A stretch of 64,000 nucleotides of DNA from Balneola sp. Lineage in GTDB: Bacteria > Bacteroidota > Rhodothermia > Balneolales > Balneolaceae. Numbering within the stretch: position 1 is the stretch's first letter; each line of letters starts with the position of its first letter. Made by a program: the position numbers and the translations under genes. The stretch lies in assembly GCA_017640785.1 (NCBI GenBank), contig JAEPPZ010000007.1, positions 124,001 through 188,000 on the forward strand, read 5' to 3'. This document shows positions 25,687 through 35,079 of this stretch, piece by piece. The notes under the pieces are model-generated. The model did no database searches. It had not been told where the DNA came from and was given only the letters and a program-made list of their open reading frames with translations.

Positions 25687-26254
25687 GAGCAAAAAACTAT
25701 TTAATTATACAATTGAGCCTTGGGTTACTACCAAAGAGCAGGTTGAATATACGACTAATATCTTCAAGGTTTTAAGTAGAGATATGAAGATCGAGTCAGA
25801 AGATCATAAAGCTACATTTTCAATTATTGAAGCACCTGACTGGATCAATGTGATTGCACTTACTGAAGAAGATGAGATCGTGTTGGTAGAACAATATCGA
25901 TACGGAATTGAGGAGCCAACATTGGAGTTACCGGGAGGAATGGTGGATTCAGGCGAACATCCCAAAGAAACATCCATTAGAGAACTTAAAGAAGAGACGG
26001 GTTTTGCAGGAACAGAAGTAATCAATTTGGGTAAGGTGAGTTCAAATCCGGCAATATTCACTAACTATACGCATACTTATCTGATAAAAAACTGCAAAAG
26101 AGTGTCGGAACAAAATCTGGATGGAAATGAAAGAATTAATGTGCACGTAATTCCACTCGAAGAATTTCTAGATTTGATTGCTAACGGGGAAGTGCATCAC
26201 TCCTTAGTAGTGGCTGCGGTGGCGAAATATCTTCTTTGGAAAAGTGAAAAGTGA
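25685..26254 (+). CDS. Nudix hydrolase (ADP-ribose pyrophosphatase-like)
   Basis: The 189-residue enzyme has a perfect Nudix box GX5EX7REUXEEXGU at residues 85-107, GMVDSGEHPKETSIRELKEE then TGF. LVEQYRYGIEEPTLELPGG just before it is typical of ADP-ribose/nucleoside-diphosphate-sugar hydrolases. An ATG at 25685 gives MSKKLFNYTIEPW; an ATG 39 nt upstream exists but lies inside amn. It starts divergently from amn, an AMP-consuming enzyme, so both may act on adenine nucleotides. Its TGA overlaps the GTG of the OsmC gene (GTGA), so the two are co-translated. Confidence 0.93.
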   Translation: MSKKLFNYTIEPWVTTKEQVEYTTNIFKVLSRDMKIESEDHKATFSIIEAPDWINVIALTEEDEIVLVEQYRYGIEEPTLELPGGMVDSGEHPKETSIRELKEETGFAGTEVINLGKVSSNPAIFTNYTHTYLIKNCKRVSEQNLDGNERINVHVIPLEEFLDLIANGEVHHSLVVAAVAKYLLWKSEK

Positions 26255-26733
26255 AATCAGTGAAAAAGCACTACTATAAATCAAATCTAAAATGGACCGG
26301 TAATTCCGGTTCGGGAACGTTGGATTACAAATCCTATGAAAGAAGCTATGTAGTTAATATTGACGGAAAGCCGATTCTGGAAGGTTCATCAGATCCTGCT
26401 TTTCGGGGAGATAAATCAAAGCATAATCCGGAAGAACTATTTTTAGCTTCAATTTCATCCTGTCATATGCTGTGGTTTTTACATTTGTGTTCGGCCAATA
26501 AAATTGTTGTTCTGGAATATGAAGATGCTGCGGAAGGAATCATGAGCGAACATAAAGATGGAAGTGGGAAGTTTGAAAGTGTAACACTTCATCCAAAAGT
26601 AGTAGTTGAAAAAGAATCCATGCTGGAACTAGCAAGGTCACTTCATAAGCAAGCTAATGAGATGTGTTATATTGCAAATTCCTGTAATTTTGAGATCGGG
26701 CATGAGGTGGAGGTTAGGGCTTTAAGAAAATGA
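26251..26733 (+). CDS. OsmC/Ohr-family peroxide-handling protein
   Basis: OsmC/Ohr proteins reduce organic hydroperoxides with a reactive Cys pair. The 160-residue sequence has the family pattern: NPEELFLASISSCHMLWFL with the first Cys at 71, LHPKVVVE, and the helix ANEMCYIANSCN with the second Cys at 139. The start is GTG within the Nudix stop (GTGA overlap); another GTG nine nucleotides later is possible. A thiol peroxidase gene follows at 26905, suggesting a small oxidative-stress group, although the gap of 171 nt includes a hairpin. Confidence 0.9.
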   Translation: MKSVKKHYYKSNLKWTGNSGSGTLDYKSYERSYVVNIDGKPILEGSSDPAFRGDKSKHNPEELFLASISSCHMLWFLHLCSANKIVVLEYEDAAEGIMSEHKDGSGKFESVTLHPKVVVEKESMLELARSLHKQANEMCYIANSCNFEIGHEVEVRALRK

Positions 26734-26754
26734 TCATAAAACCCACCCCTCAAT

Positions 26755-26771
26755 CCCCTCCACCGGAGGGG
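26755..26771. repeat. GC-rich palindrome CCCCTCC-ACC-GGAGGGG
   Basis: A perfect 7-bp stem with a 3-nt loop lies 21 nt after the OsmC stop. It resembles the CTCCCC/GGGGAG palindrome at about 52348-52363 and is probably a dispersed intergenic repeat. There is no T-tract directly after it, so a terminator role is uncertain. Confidence 0.5.
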
Positions 26772-26904
26772 AAGCTCTTTGTTCGAGTATGCAACTGACT
26801 CGAAAGTTCAGAGAAAACTTTAAAACGATAAAATCAGTGATCCCGAACGATTGCACAATGAAAACTCGTTATTCATGCTCAACTGAACACCATAGAAGAC
26901 AATA

Positions 26905-27378
26905 ATGATAGAAACCGGTAAAAAGATAGACACTAATTTTAAACTGAAAGTTGTACAGGACGGAGAGGAGAAGGAAGTTTCTTTCTCGGAACTTTTAGAT
27001 CGCAAGACTATAGTATCAGTATATATGAAGAACAATACGTCGAGCTGTGACAGACAAACTCTGAGTCTCGCTGAAAATGCAGATTGGTTTGATAAAAAAG
27101 GATTTAATGTGATCGCTATGAGTAAAGACGGTTGTCGATCGCATAAGAATTATGCAAAGAAACAGGGAATCAATTATACGCTTGCTTCAGATCCGGATTA
27201 TCTATTTGCTGAAGCCACAGATTCAATAGTCGATAAGCAGATGTTCGGAAAAAGTTTTACAGCTCCCTCCCGATCGGCTTTTGTTATTGATTCGGATGGT
27301 ACTATCTTGGCATCCGTTGAAAAAGTTGATACCAAAGCACACGCAGAAGAGTTGAAAGCTCTGATTGAAAGTTTATAA
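26905..27378 (+). CDS. peroxiredoxin (BCP/PrxQ-like)
   Basis: This thiol peroxidase has 157 residues with a thioredoxin fold. The peroxidatic Cys48 sits in YMKNNTSSCDRQT, aligning with the BCP motif YPKDxTPGCTxE but lacking the usual Pro and Glu. Thr45 is kept three residues before it. A second Cys77 in MSKDGCRSHKNYA can act as resolving Cys. LASDPDYLFAEA and RSAFVIDSDGTI are typical of the family. The atypical active site makes exact subfamily assignment uncertain. It lies 13 nt before topA, so both may be transcribed together. Confidence 0.85.
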   Translation: MIETGKKIDTNFKLKVVQDGEEKEVSFSELLDRKTIVSVYMKNNTSSCDRQTLSLAENADWFDKKGFNVIAMSKDGCRSHKNYAKKQGINYTLASDPDYLFAEATDSIVDKQMFGKSFTAPSRSAFVIDSDGTILASVEKVDTKAHAEELKALIESL

Positions 27379-27391
27379 TTAAAGAAAGAGT

Positions 27392-29932
27392 ATGAAAAGT
27401 CTCGTAATAGTAGAGTCTCCAACAAAGACGAAAACGATCAGTAAATATCTTCCTAAAGGATACGATGTGGATTCCTCTATGGGTCACATTCGCGATCTGC
27501 CATCATCAGCAAAATTGATTCCTGCTAAATATAAAAAGGAAAGCTGGGCAACTTTAGGCATCAATCCGGATGACAGATATTTTGCAATTTACGTAACCCC
27601 GCCGGATAAGAAGAAGATCGTAAAGAGACTAAAGGACAAATTGAAAGATGTTGATGAATTGATCCTTGCTACGGATGAAGACCGTGAGGGAGAAGCAATT
27701 TCATGGCACTTGTTGGAAGTGCTGAAGCCAAAAGTTCCTGTTAAGAGGATGGCATTCCGCGAGATCACCAAAGAAGCAGTATTGAATGCGCTGGAGAACA
27801 CGCGTGATATTGATATGAAATTGGTACATGCACAGGAAACCAGAAGAATTCTGGACAGATTAGCGGGATATACCGTTTCTCCATTGCTATGGAAGAAGAT
27901 CTCACCGGGTTTATCGGCAGGACGTGTACAGTCAGTTGCTGTAAAAATGTTGGTAGAGCGCGAGCGCGAGCGCATGAAATTCAGAAGTGGTACGTATTAC
28001 GATCTTTCAGCTGTACTGCAAAAAAGTGGAGAGAACGATGAGTTTAATGCAGACCTGACTCACTTAAATGAGAAGAGATTAGCAAGCGGTAAAGATTTTG
28101 ATGAGAATACCGGAAAGCTCAAAAAGCCGGATTCTGTGGTATTACTTGATGAAGCCAAATCCAAAGATCTTGTTGAACAATTAAAGGATGCAGACTGGTC
28201 AGTTACCAATGTTGATGTAAAGACTCAGAAAAGAAATCCGGCGCCTCCATTTATTACTTCAACGCTACAGCAGGAAGCGAACAGAAAGTTCAACTTCTCG
28301 GCGCGTGATACCATGAGCGTTGCTCAGAAATTATACGAAAAAGGTTTTATTACTTATATGAGAACAGATTCTACAAATCTGTCTTCGCAGGCAGTTACAG
28401 CTGCACGTGATGGAATTGTAGACCAATATGGTGAAGATTATTTGTTTGATCGTGTTCGAACTTACACCAAGAAAGGTAAGTCTGCACAGGAAGCGCATGA
28501 GGCTATTCGTCCATCAGGTTCAAAATTCATTCTTCCTGAAAAGTCAGGATTAAAAGACAGAGAGCTAAAACTATATGATCTGATCTGGAAGAGAACCATT
28601 GCAACTCAAATGGCAGAAGCCGAATTGGAATTTACCAATGTAACGATCACGGCCAAGAACAACGGAACTGCTGCCGATTTCAGAGCGGGTGGTAAGAAGA
28701 TCTTATTTCCGGGATTCTTCCGAGCTTATGTTGAAGGAAGTGATGATCCGGAAGCAGCATTGGATTCTCAGGAAAAGTTCTTACCTGCAATGAAAGTTGG
28801 TGATGGTACAGATCTTCAGGATCTTGAATTTAATTCTCATGAAACTAAGCCTCCGGCCAGATATACAGAAGCTACTTTGGTGAAAGAGCTGGAGAAAAGA
28901 GGAATTGGTAGACCGAGTACTTATGCAACGGTTATAAGTACCATTCAGGATCGCGGATACGCTAAGAACGAAAGTAAGATGTTAATTCCTTCGTTTACTG
29001 CTTTTGCGGTTACTTCTCTGTTAGAACAAAATTTCCCTGATCTGGTGGATAGTGATTTTACTTCAAACCTGGAAGACAAACTGGATGAAGTTGCAAACGG
29101 AACTCAAGATCCGGTTGAATATCTGGACGATTACTACAAAGGAGAAAATGGACTTCGCGCTCAAGTTGATAAGCAAGAAGACAAGATCGATGCTCAGAAA
29201 GCTAAATTATTGGATCTTCCACTTGAAGGACTAGAAGGTATTCAGGTTGCGGTAGGTAGATACGGACCTTATGCTAAAATGGAAAAGGATGGGGAGGAAG
29301 TTTCAACATCTTTACCACAGGATCTAAATCCAAGTGATGTTACAGCAGAGAAACTGGAGCAGTTGATCAAGCTTTCTGAAGAAGAAGACAAGCCGATTGG
29401 CATCCATCCCGAAGAAGGACTTCCTGTATTTTTACTTTCAGGAAGATTCGGACCGTATGTTCAGCTAGGAGAAGCAACTGAGGAAAATAAAAAGCCTAAA
29501 AGAGTTTCGCTTCTAAAGGGAATGACTCCTGAAGATGTGGATTTGGATATGGCTCTAAAGCTTTTGACCCTTCCCAGAAATCTTGGAGATCATCCGGAAG
29601 ACGGTAAAGTTGTGAAAGCCGGTGTTGGTCGGTACGGTCCGTATGTAGTTCATGATGGGAAATTCAAATCACTACCAAAAGACGATAGTGTTCTTGAAGT
29701 TGAACTTGACAGAGCGGTTGAGTTATTAAAACAGAAAGGAGCTCCAAGAAAAAGTTCTGAATTGAATGATCTTGGCGAACATCCGGAGACAAAAAAGCCG
29801 ATCAAGGTAATGAACGGACGGTATGGACCTTACATTAAGCACGGTAAAAAGAATATCGGATTACCGAAAGGTACAGAGCCGGAGAAGTTTACGTTGGATG
29901 AAGCAGTAGCTTTGATTGCGGAAAAAGGCTGA
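27392..29932 (+). CDS. topA: DNA topoisomerase I
   Basis: TopA relaxes negative supercoils with a 5'-phosphotyrosine intermediate. The 846-residue protein has the TOPRIM domain (SLVIVESPTKTKTISKYL, then LATDEDREGEAISWHL), catalytic Tyr322 in FITYMRTDSTN and ERKRIGRPSTY-like text as EKRGIGRPSTYATVIS. The C-terminal region holds four repeats with GR(Y/F)GPY in place of zinc ribbons; the whole protein has no Cys, so the zinc-binding tail of the E. coli type is absent. The ATG follows AAAGAG. It lies directly after the peroxiredoxin gene. Confidence 0.97.
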   Translation: MKSLVIVESPTKTKTISKYLPKGYDVDSSMGHIRDLPSSAKLIPAKYKKESWATLGINPDDRYFAIYVTPPDKKKIVKRLKDKLKDVDELILATDEDREGEAISWHLLEVLKPKVPVKRMAFREITKEAVLNALENTRDIDMKLVHAQETRRILDRLAGYTVSPLLWKKISPGLSAGRVQSVAVKMLVERERERMKFRSGTYYDLSAVLQKSGENDEFNADLTHLNEKRLASGKDFDENTGKLKKPDSVVLLDEAKSKDLVEQLKDADWSVTNVDVKTQKRNPAPPFITSTLQQEANRKFNFSARDTMSVAQKLYEKGFITYMRTDSTNLSSQAVTAARDGIVDQYGEDYLFDRVRTYTKKGKSAQEAHEAIRPSGSKFILPEKSGLKDRELKLYDLIWKRTIATQMAEAELEFTNVTITAKNNGTAADFRAGGKKILFPGFFRAYVEGSDDPEAALDSQEKFLPAMKVGDGTDLQDLEFNSHETKPPARYTEATLVKELEKRGIGRPSTYATVISTIQDRGYAKNESKMLIPSFTAFAVTSLLEQNFPDLVDSDFTSNLEDKLDEVANGTQDPVEYLDDYYKGENGLRAQVDKQEDKIDAQKAKLLDLPLEGLEGIQVAVGRYGPYAKMEKDGEEVSTSLPQDLNPSDVTAEKLEQLIKLSEEEDKPIGIHPEEGLPVFLLSGRFGPYVQLGEATEENKKPKRVSLLKGMTPEDVDLDMALKLLTLPRNLGDHPEDGKVVKAGVGRYGPYVVHDGKFKSLPKDDSVLEVELDRAVELLKQKGAPRKSSELNDLGEHPETKKPIKVMNGRYGPYIKHGKKNIGLPKGTEPEKFTLDEAVALIAEKG

Positions 29933-29933
29933 G

Positions 29934-29989
29934 GTTGAATAGCCAATATTGAATATCCAATAACCAATATCGATTGAGGGATATTCAAC
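29934..29989. repeat. AT-rich inverted repeat after topA
   Basis: GTTGAATA at 29934-29941 pairs with TATTCAAC at 29982-29989. The internal part, AATATTGAATATCCAATAAC then CAATATC, shares its words with the repeats around the S23-like and radC genes. It may be a dispersed copy of that element or a hairpin protecting the topA 3' end. Confidence 0.5.
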
Positions 29990-30120
29990 GTACTAGGGAA
30001 TAAGTAAGCATGGACTTTACCGATTTGTAAAATGTGTTAGTGTTTTTGTGGTTTAGTGGCAAACATCTAAAATTTTATTGGTCTAGCTGATTTAATTTCA
30101 GCATATTCTGTTGGTACTAA

Positions 30121-30711
30121 ATGGTAACGGGTTATAACCAGATCATGCAGAAGAGAAGTAATTTCTATTTTAAATATCCGCCCAACATACAGGAGTTGGA
30201 TCTGGCTTCAATGGTGAATCTTTTTCGAACCAGAGGTGAGCCCAAAAAAGCTGATCCTGGCAAGCATTTTGCTTGTGCAGTAACTCATCATTTACTTCGC
30301 GAAGGAAAACACTGGTTTGGACTTCATTACTCGCAAAAAACCTGGGATAATTTACTAACTAAAGGTAGCGAAGGTTTTCCAATGACGGAAGCTGAGCTGA
30401 ACGTGTTAGGGAAATTATATATGGCTCAGGATGAAGCTCCTCATCGGGAGATCATTGAAAAAAGTTCAGGAGTTACTGAAAAACTTGCGTACCTGATCGT
30501 GAATGACCTTCGGTCGTTTGGATTTATTCTGGAAGATGAAGGTGGTTTTTTAACTATTACACCTCGTGGAGAGAAAGCTCTTCATGGAATAGCTCGCCGT
30601 ATTTACGAAAAACGATTTATGCCTGAAATGCTCAATAATTTCGAACTTCGTGAAGATCCAACCATCGAGCGTGCACAAAAATCAGATCAGGAACAGCGGA
30701 GTTTGTTTTAA
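30121..30711 (+). CDS. hypothetical protein with winged-helix-like C-terminal part
   Basis: I do not recognise this 196-residue protein. It has no signal peptide or membrane segment. Residues 95-165 look like a winged-helix domain: TEAELNVLGKLYMAQDEAPH, then HREIIEKSSGVTEKLAYLIV (recognition-helix-like) and FGFILEDEGGFLTITPRGE as a beta wing. The N-terminal half is basic, with an HHLLREGKHWFGLHY motif. A DNA-binding or regulatory role is an inference. An internal ATG at 30145 is an alternative start. The neighbouring genes, topA and malic enzyme, give no functional clue. Confidence 0.65.
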   Translation: MVTGYNQIMQKRSNFYFKYPPNIQELDLASMVNLFRTRGEPKKADPGKHFACAVTHHLLREGKHWFGLHYSQKTWDNLLTKGSEGFPMTEAELNVLGKLYMAQDEAPHREIIEKSSGVTEKLAYLIVNDLRSFGFILEDEGGFLTITPRGEKALHGIARRIYEKRFMPEMLNNFELREDPTIERAQKSDQEQRSLF

Positions 30712-31177
30712 TTAAGGGTCATCTCTGTAGATGTTAGGTAATTTGTCGACGGTTTAGTAATGATGATCTAGAAAAACTCACCCAAAGTATTTAAGACGGA
30801 GAAGTAAGCCCAATTCCTTTGCCTGTTGCAAGACTACTCGCAGGACTAAAGTCCTTGCTTGTTTATGTACGAGTTTAAGACAAGAACATAAGCTAGAAGG
30901 GGATTTATCCCCGGGTTTCTAATAACCATCTAGTAATTTATACATGTTCATGTATTTTTGTACCAACCAAAATTCGTCAGCCGAGCAAAGCCCGACAGAC
31001 GGAGAAGTAGCTATCCATCATTTCGCTGCAAACGGGGTAATGGAGCTAGTGGAACTAATCAAAAGGTCGGTGTAGTTGGAAGCTTTTTCTGAAATCGTCA
31101 TGATTATAAACAGGACAATTTTTGTAGGCGAATTCCATAGCATCTAAAGGAATGAGCTAAGCCAAGGAACTAAACTA
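30712..31177. other. 466-nt gene-free region with small hairpins and a direct repeat
   Basis: No credible reading frame was found. There are two small hairpins: AGGACTAAAGTCCT at 30842-30855 and GGGGATTTATCCCC at 30899-30912. The 13-mer AGACGGAGAAGTA occurs twice (30794-30806 and 30997-31009), and the segment near 30978 reads GTCAGCCGAGCAAAGCCCGA. The hairpin pair resembles REP units of the kind linked to Y1 (RAYT) transposases, but no transposase is present. It may be a decayed repeat element. Confidence 0.45.
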
Positions 31178-32332
31178 CTAACTCTTAAAATTCCTCACTG
31201 CTTCAGCAACTCTTCCCGGAACGCGATCATCAAAAGGGCTTGGGATGATCATTTCTTCACTTAAGTCTTCCACACTATCTGCAATTGCTTTAGCAACTTC
31301 TATAAACATAGCGGACGTTAAGTTGTTTGTTCGGACGTCCAATGCTCCTCTGAATAGGCCCGGAAATGCCAACACATTGTTGATCTGATTAGCAAAATCA
31401 GAACGGCCTGTGGCAATTATTCGAGCTCCGGCTTCTCGAGCTTCATCCGGCATTATTTCAGGTGTAGGATTAGCCATTGCAAAAATGATAGGATCTTTGG
31501 TCATGGTTTTAACCATTTCCTGAGTCAAAACTCCGGGAGCGGAAACTCCTATAAATACATCCGAATTTTTAATCGCGTCTTCAAGATCACCGGTAACGTT
31601 GGACTTATTGGTGAGCTCAGACATTTTCTTTTTGGTGTCATTCAGATCAGTTCTGCCTTTGTGTATAATGCCACGGCTGTCACACATAATCACTTCCTTG
31701 ACACCTGCTTCGAACAATAGTTTTACAATGGCAACTCCGGCAGCTCCGGCGCCATTTATAACTACTTTAAGATCTTTGAGTTTTCTTCCTGTCAGTTTGC
31801 AGGCGTTAAACATTCCTGCCAAAGTAACTATTGCAGTTCCATGCTGGTCATCATGAAAAACCGGAATAGAAAGTTCTTTTTTTAGTCGTTCTTCAATTTC
31901 AAAACAACGGGGAGCAGAAATGTCTTCGAGATTTATTCCTCCAAAAGTTGGTGCAATTGCTTTTACAGCAGTGATGATCTCTTCAGTATTTTGAGTGCTT
32001 AATACTATAGGAACCGCATCAACATTTGCGAATTTCTTAAATAGAACAGCTTTTCCTTCCATTACCGGAAGTGCTGCTTCAGGACCGATATTTCCCAGAC
32101 CCAGTACCGCTGAACCATCACTGACAACAGCAACCAAATTTCCTTTTGCTGTATAATCGTAAGCTTTTTCTACATCTTTACTTATTTCCCGACAAGGTTC
32201 TGCAACTCCAGGAGTATAAGCAATACTTAGATCATCCTTTGTGTCTAATGGCATTTTAGGCTCTATTGAGATTTTTCCCCGAGCTTTTTTGTGTGCTTCT
32301 ATTGAAAGTGCCGCGTAGTCTTTTGTTGACAT
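31178..32332 (-). CDS. malic enzyme, short form (NAD(P)-dependent)
   Basis: Malic enzyme converts malate to pyruvate and CO2. The 384-residue product lacks the phosphotransacetylase-like extension of MaeB. Visible motifs are [16 protein letters not shown], the Tyr/Lys catalytic region, [15 protein letters not shown], the metal-site stretch [28 protein letters not shown], and a Rossmann fold [16 protein letters not shown]. The acidic residue that follows the second strand (IMCDSRGI) is compatible with NAD. It is downstream of an M1 peptidase gene but separated from it by a terminator, so it likely has its own promoter. Confidence 0.93.
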   Translation of the reverse strand: MSTKDYAALSIEAHKKARGKISIEPKMPLDTKDDLSIAYTPGVAEPCREISKDVEKAYDYTAKGNLVAVVSDGSAVLGLGNIGPEAALPVMEGKAVLFKKFANVDAVPIVLSTQNTEEIITAVKAIAPTFGGINLEDISAPRCFEIEERLKKELSIPVFHDDQHGTAIVTLAGMFNACKLTGRKLKDLKVVINGAGAAGVAIVKLLFEAGVKEVIMCDSRGIIHKGRTDLNDTKKKMSELTNKSNVTGDLEDAIKNSDVFIGVSAPGVLTQEMVKTMTKDPIIFAMANPTPEIMPDEAREAGARIIATGRSDFANQINNVLAFPGLFRGALDVRTNNLTSAMFIEVAKAIADSVEDLSEEMIIPSPFDDRVPGRVAEAVRNFKS

Positions 32333-32353
32333 AATTTTTTAGAGCTTTTATAA

Positions 32354-32387
32354 ATAAAAAAGGCATCAAACAATCTGCTTGATGCCT
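32354..32387 (-). terminator. intrinsic terminator downstream of the M1 peptidase gene
   Basis: On the minus strand AGGCATCAA (32387-32379) and TTGATGCCT (32369-32361) form a perfect 9-bp stem with a 9-nt loop, followed by a T-rich tract (TTTTTATTTA). It lies 18 nt past the stop of the M1 peptidase gene. It isolates that gene from malic enzyme. Confidence 0.85.
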
Positions 32388-32404
32388 ATACCATAAAATA
32401 CGGT

Positions 32405-34279
32405 TTATTTCTTAATCATTCCCTCAACATCGAAAGAATTATTGGATTTCTCTATATCAGCTAAACGCTGAGATGGATCAATTGAAACACGTTTTACTGA
32501 AGTGCCTGCTACCGGGATATCAAAAGTGTAGGTTGGGTTAGTCCATGGCCAGTCTTCCAGTACGGTTCTTTTCAGGTCATTTTCGGCAGGCTTTTCACCA
32601 CGCATAATTCTGAGTGGGATATAGAACATTTCAGAACTACCATCAGTGTATTCAACCAAAATATCTATAGGCATTGGCATTAAACCAATTCTTTCCAGTT
32701 CGATCACGGTTTTGTTTTCATCACCAATAAGAGCGCGGACTCCGTAATCAACGGTCTTTGTAGTGTTTACGAAATACTCGTTATACCAGTCCAGAACCAT
32801 GCCGGATTCTTTTTCCATAACTCTTAGGAAATCAGCAGCAGTTGGGTGCTTCATTTTCCAGGTATCAAAATAACTCAGCATTCCTTTTCTGAATGTTTCA
32901 TTACCGATTATATAACTCATCTGTCCTAAGTAAACAGCTCCTTTTGAATATGCTGCTGCACCGTAAGCTCTGTTTGTATTAAAGTGGTCTGCATGAGTCG
33001 TTAGTGGTTCTTCTAAACCCGATTCAACGATACCATAGTATCCACGATAAGAACCGGCGTATGGAAAATCTGATTCCCTGTCAAAAATATGCAACATTGT
33101 TTCTGCTGAAGCATAACTTGTGAATCCTTCATCCATCCATGCAAAAAGAGCTTCGTTTGTAGCTAAAACTCCCTGGAACCAACTGTGATAAAATTCATGA
33201 ACAGTTACACCAATTAAACTACCCAGAGACCTTCCGCCGGTAATAAGTGTACCCATTGGATATTCCATTCCACCATCTCCCCCTTGAACTGTAGAAAATT
33301 GCGGATATGGATATTTTCCGAAATGCTTACTTGCATACTCAAATCCCTTCACTGTTAATTCAGGAAGTTGTTCCCAGTACTTTTTATAGGCTGCATTTTC
33401 TTCAGGACTAGCTTCTTTGTCTACAGTTTCCTGATAAAAGAAATGAAGTTTCGGTCCGTTTGGTACCTGAGCGGTGGTATGAATAAAATCCGGATCAGCG
33501 CCCCAGAAGAAATCGATTACATTTTCAGCAACAAAATGATAGGTGATAGGGCCGGGCTTTTTTCGATTAATCTTAGTTCCCGGTTTTTCATAACCATGAC
33601 CAATTTCGTTTGGGTTTTGTAAAACACCGGTTCCACCAACTACATAGTCCTGATCGATGGTGATCTTCACATCAAAGTCACCCCAAACTCCATGAAATTC
33701 TCTTCCGATATATGGATTCGGGTTCCATCCGGTGTAATCATATTCAACCATTTTTGGATACCACTGGCTCATTGAAAACTCAACGCCTTCTGAATTACTC
33801 CATCCGGAACGACGGATCTGGAGAGGAACCTGAGCGTCCCACTTCATATCGAAAGTAGTTTTAGCTCCCGATTTAATAGGCTTGTTCAATTCAACAACTA
33901 AAATGGTGCCATCATGAGTAAATTTAACATCCTTACCATCTTGCTTTAAGGAATTAATTTTTTGATATCCGATCTCATCATCTGAAAGCTTAGAAATTCT
34001 GTCTCTTACTCTTCCGTCCGGGTCTGCAATAGTTCGGGAACGAACATCCATCATACTTCCGGGCTGAAAAGCGTTAAAATAGAGGTGAAAATAAACTCTG
34101 GTTAGTTCGTCAGGTGAGTTGTTTGTATAGACGATCTTTTGAGTTCCTTTGTATTGATGTTTGTCTACATCAACGTCAATATTCATTTTGTAGTCGATCT
34201 CCTGCTGCCAATAAGTGCGTTGAGCAGAGATATTCAGGGAAACGAATCCCAGTAAAAGCAAAGTGATTAATTTCTTCAT
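32405..34279 (-). CDS. secreted M1-family metallopeptidase
   Basis: This zinc aminopeptidase-like enzyme has 624 residues and a signal peptide (LITLLLLGFVSLNISAQ). The M1 motifs are GMEYPMG (the GxMEN-type substrate motif) and HEFYHSW with His361, Glu362 and His365, plus the third ligand Glu384 in MDEGFTSYASAE. The N-terminal part is the beta-sandwich typical of the family. It is probably periplasmic or surface-associated and degrades peptides for uptake. A strong terminator follows it. Confidence 0.93.
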   Translation of the reverse strand: MKKLITLLLLGFVSLNISAQRTYWQQEIDYKMNIDVDVDKHQYKGTQKIVYTNNSPDELTRVYFHLYFNAFQPGSMMDVRSRTIADPDGRVRDRISKLSDDEIGYQKINSLKQDGKDVKFTHDGTILVVELNKPIKSGAKTTFDMKWDAQVPLQIRRSGWSNSEGVEFSMSQWYPKMVEYDYTGWNPNPYIGREFHGVWGDFDVKITIDQDYVVGGTGVLQNPNEIGHGYEKPGTKINRKKPGPITYHFVAENVIDFFWGADPDFIHTTAQVPNGPKLHFFYQETVDKEASPEENAAYKKYWEQLPELTVKGFEYASKHFGKYPYPQFSTVQGGDGGMEYPMGTLITGGRSLGSLIGVTVHEFYHSWFQGVLATNEALFAWMDEGFTSYASAETMLHIFDRESDFPYAGSYRGYYGIVESGLEEPLTTHADHFNTNRAYGAAAYSKGAVYLGQMSYIIGNETFRKGMLSYFDTWKMKHPTAADFLRVMEKESGMVLDWYNEYFVNTTKTVDYGVRALIGDENKTVIELERIGLMPMPIDILVEYTDGSSEMFYIPLRIMRGEKPAENDLKRTVLEDWPWTNPTYTFDIPVAGTSVKRVSIDPSQRLADIEKSNNSFDVEGMIKK

Positions 34280-34459
34280 TCTTGAAATTATTTAGGTTAT
34301 CAGATGGATTAAATTTTTATGCAATATTAAAGGAACCCACAAAAATGCAAAAACTCCACTGTATTTACATTTTTTGTTTAATAAAGTACAAAGGAACACA
34401 AAGAAAGCTGAAAGTTGAGAAATATAACATAGAAACTCTGTGCGCTCTGTGGTTGTAAA

Positions 34460-35062
34460 TCAAAAGCTGTTTCTGCTGGCAAAGGCGCGACTGAGGGTTG
34501 CTTCATCAATAAATTCCAGCTCTGTTCCCATAGGGATACCATAAGCAATTCGAGTTACTTTAACTTCATAAGGCAACAATAACTTGTTGATGTAGTACGA
34601 AGTAGCCTCGCCTTCAGCATCAGGGTTGAGCGCCAGGATTACTTCTGTAATTTCTTCGCCGCCGCCAACACGTTTTAGTAGTTCCTGAATTCGAATGTTG
34701 TCAGGGCCCACGTTATCCATTGGTGAAATTACTCCACCTAAAACATGATACCGCCCACGAAATTCGTTTGTTTTTTCAATGATATAGACGTCATTGAATT
34801 CTTCAACAACACAGATGCTACCATTTTGTCTTTTTGCGTTTTCGCAAATATTGCATGGATCGTTATCGCTTACATTTCCACAAATTTCACAGCGAGTCAC
34901 TTTATTTTTCAGGTCGATGATCGCGTTTGCAAGCCTAAGGGCATACTCATCATTCTGTTTTAATAAATGGATGGCAATTCTTTGAGCCGATTTCCTGCCC
35001 GTACCCGGGAGTTTTGCAAGCTGTTCAATAGCTCGTTCTAAATATTCTGAGGTTATCTGCAA
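34460..35062 (-). CDS. recR: recombination mediator RecR
   Basis: RecR works with RecF/RecO to load RecA onto gapped DNA. The 200-residue protein has an N-terminal helix-hairpin-helix (LAKLPGTGRKSAQRIAIHLL), a zinc finger with Cys58, Cys61, Cys70 and Cys73 (CEIC...CNIC), a TOPRIM domain (SICVVEEFNDVYIIE, LALNPDAEGEATSYY) and a Walker-like C-terminal YGIPMGTELEFID. The start appears to be TTG; no ATG is near. It follows ybaB and dnaX, a conserved recombination/replication cluster. Confidence 0.96.
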   Translation of the reverse strand: MQITSEYLERAIEQLAKLPGTGRKSAQRIAIHLLKQNDEYALRLANAIIDLKNKVTRCEICGNVSDNDPCNICENAKRQNGSICVVEEFNDVYIIEKTNEFRGRYHVLGGVISPMDNVGPDNIRIQELLKRVGGGEEITEVILALNPDAEGEATSYYINKLLLPYEVKVTRIAYGIPMGTELEFIDEATLSRAFASRNSF

Positions 35063-35079
35063 TTTAATTTTGAATTATA

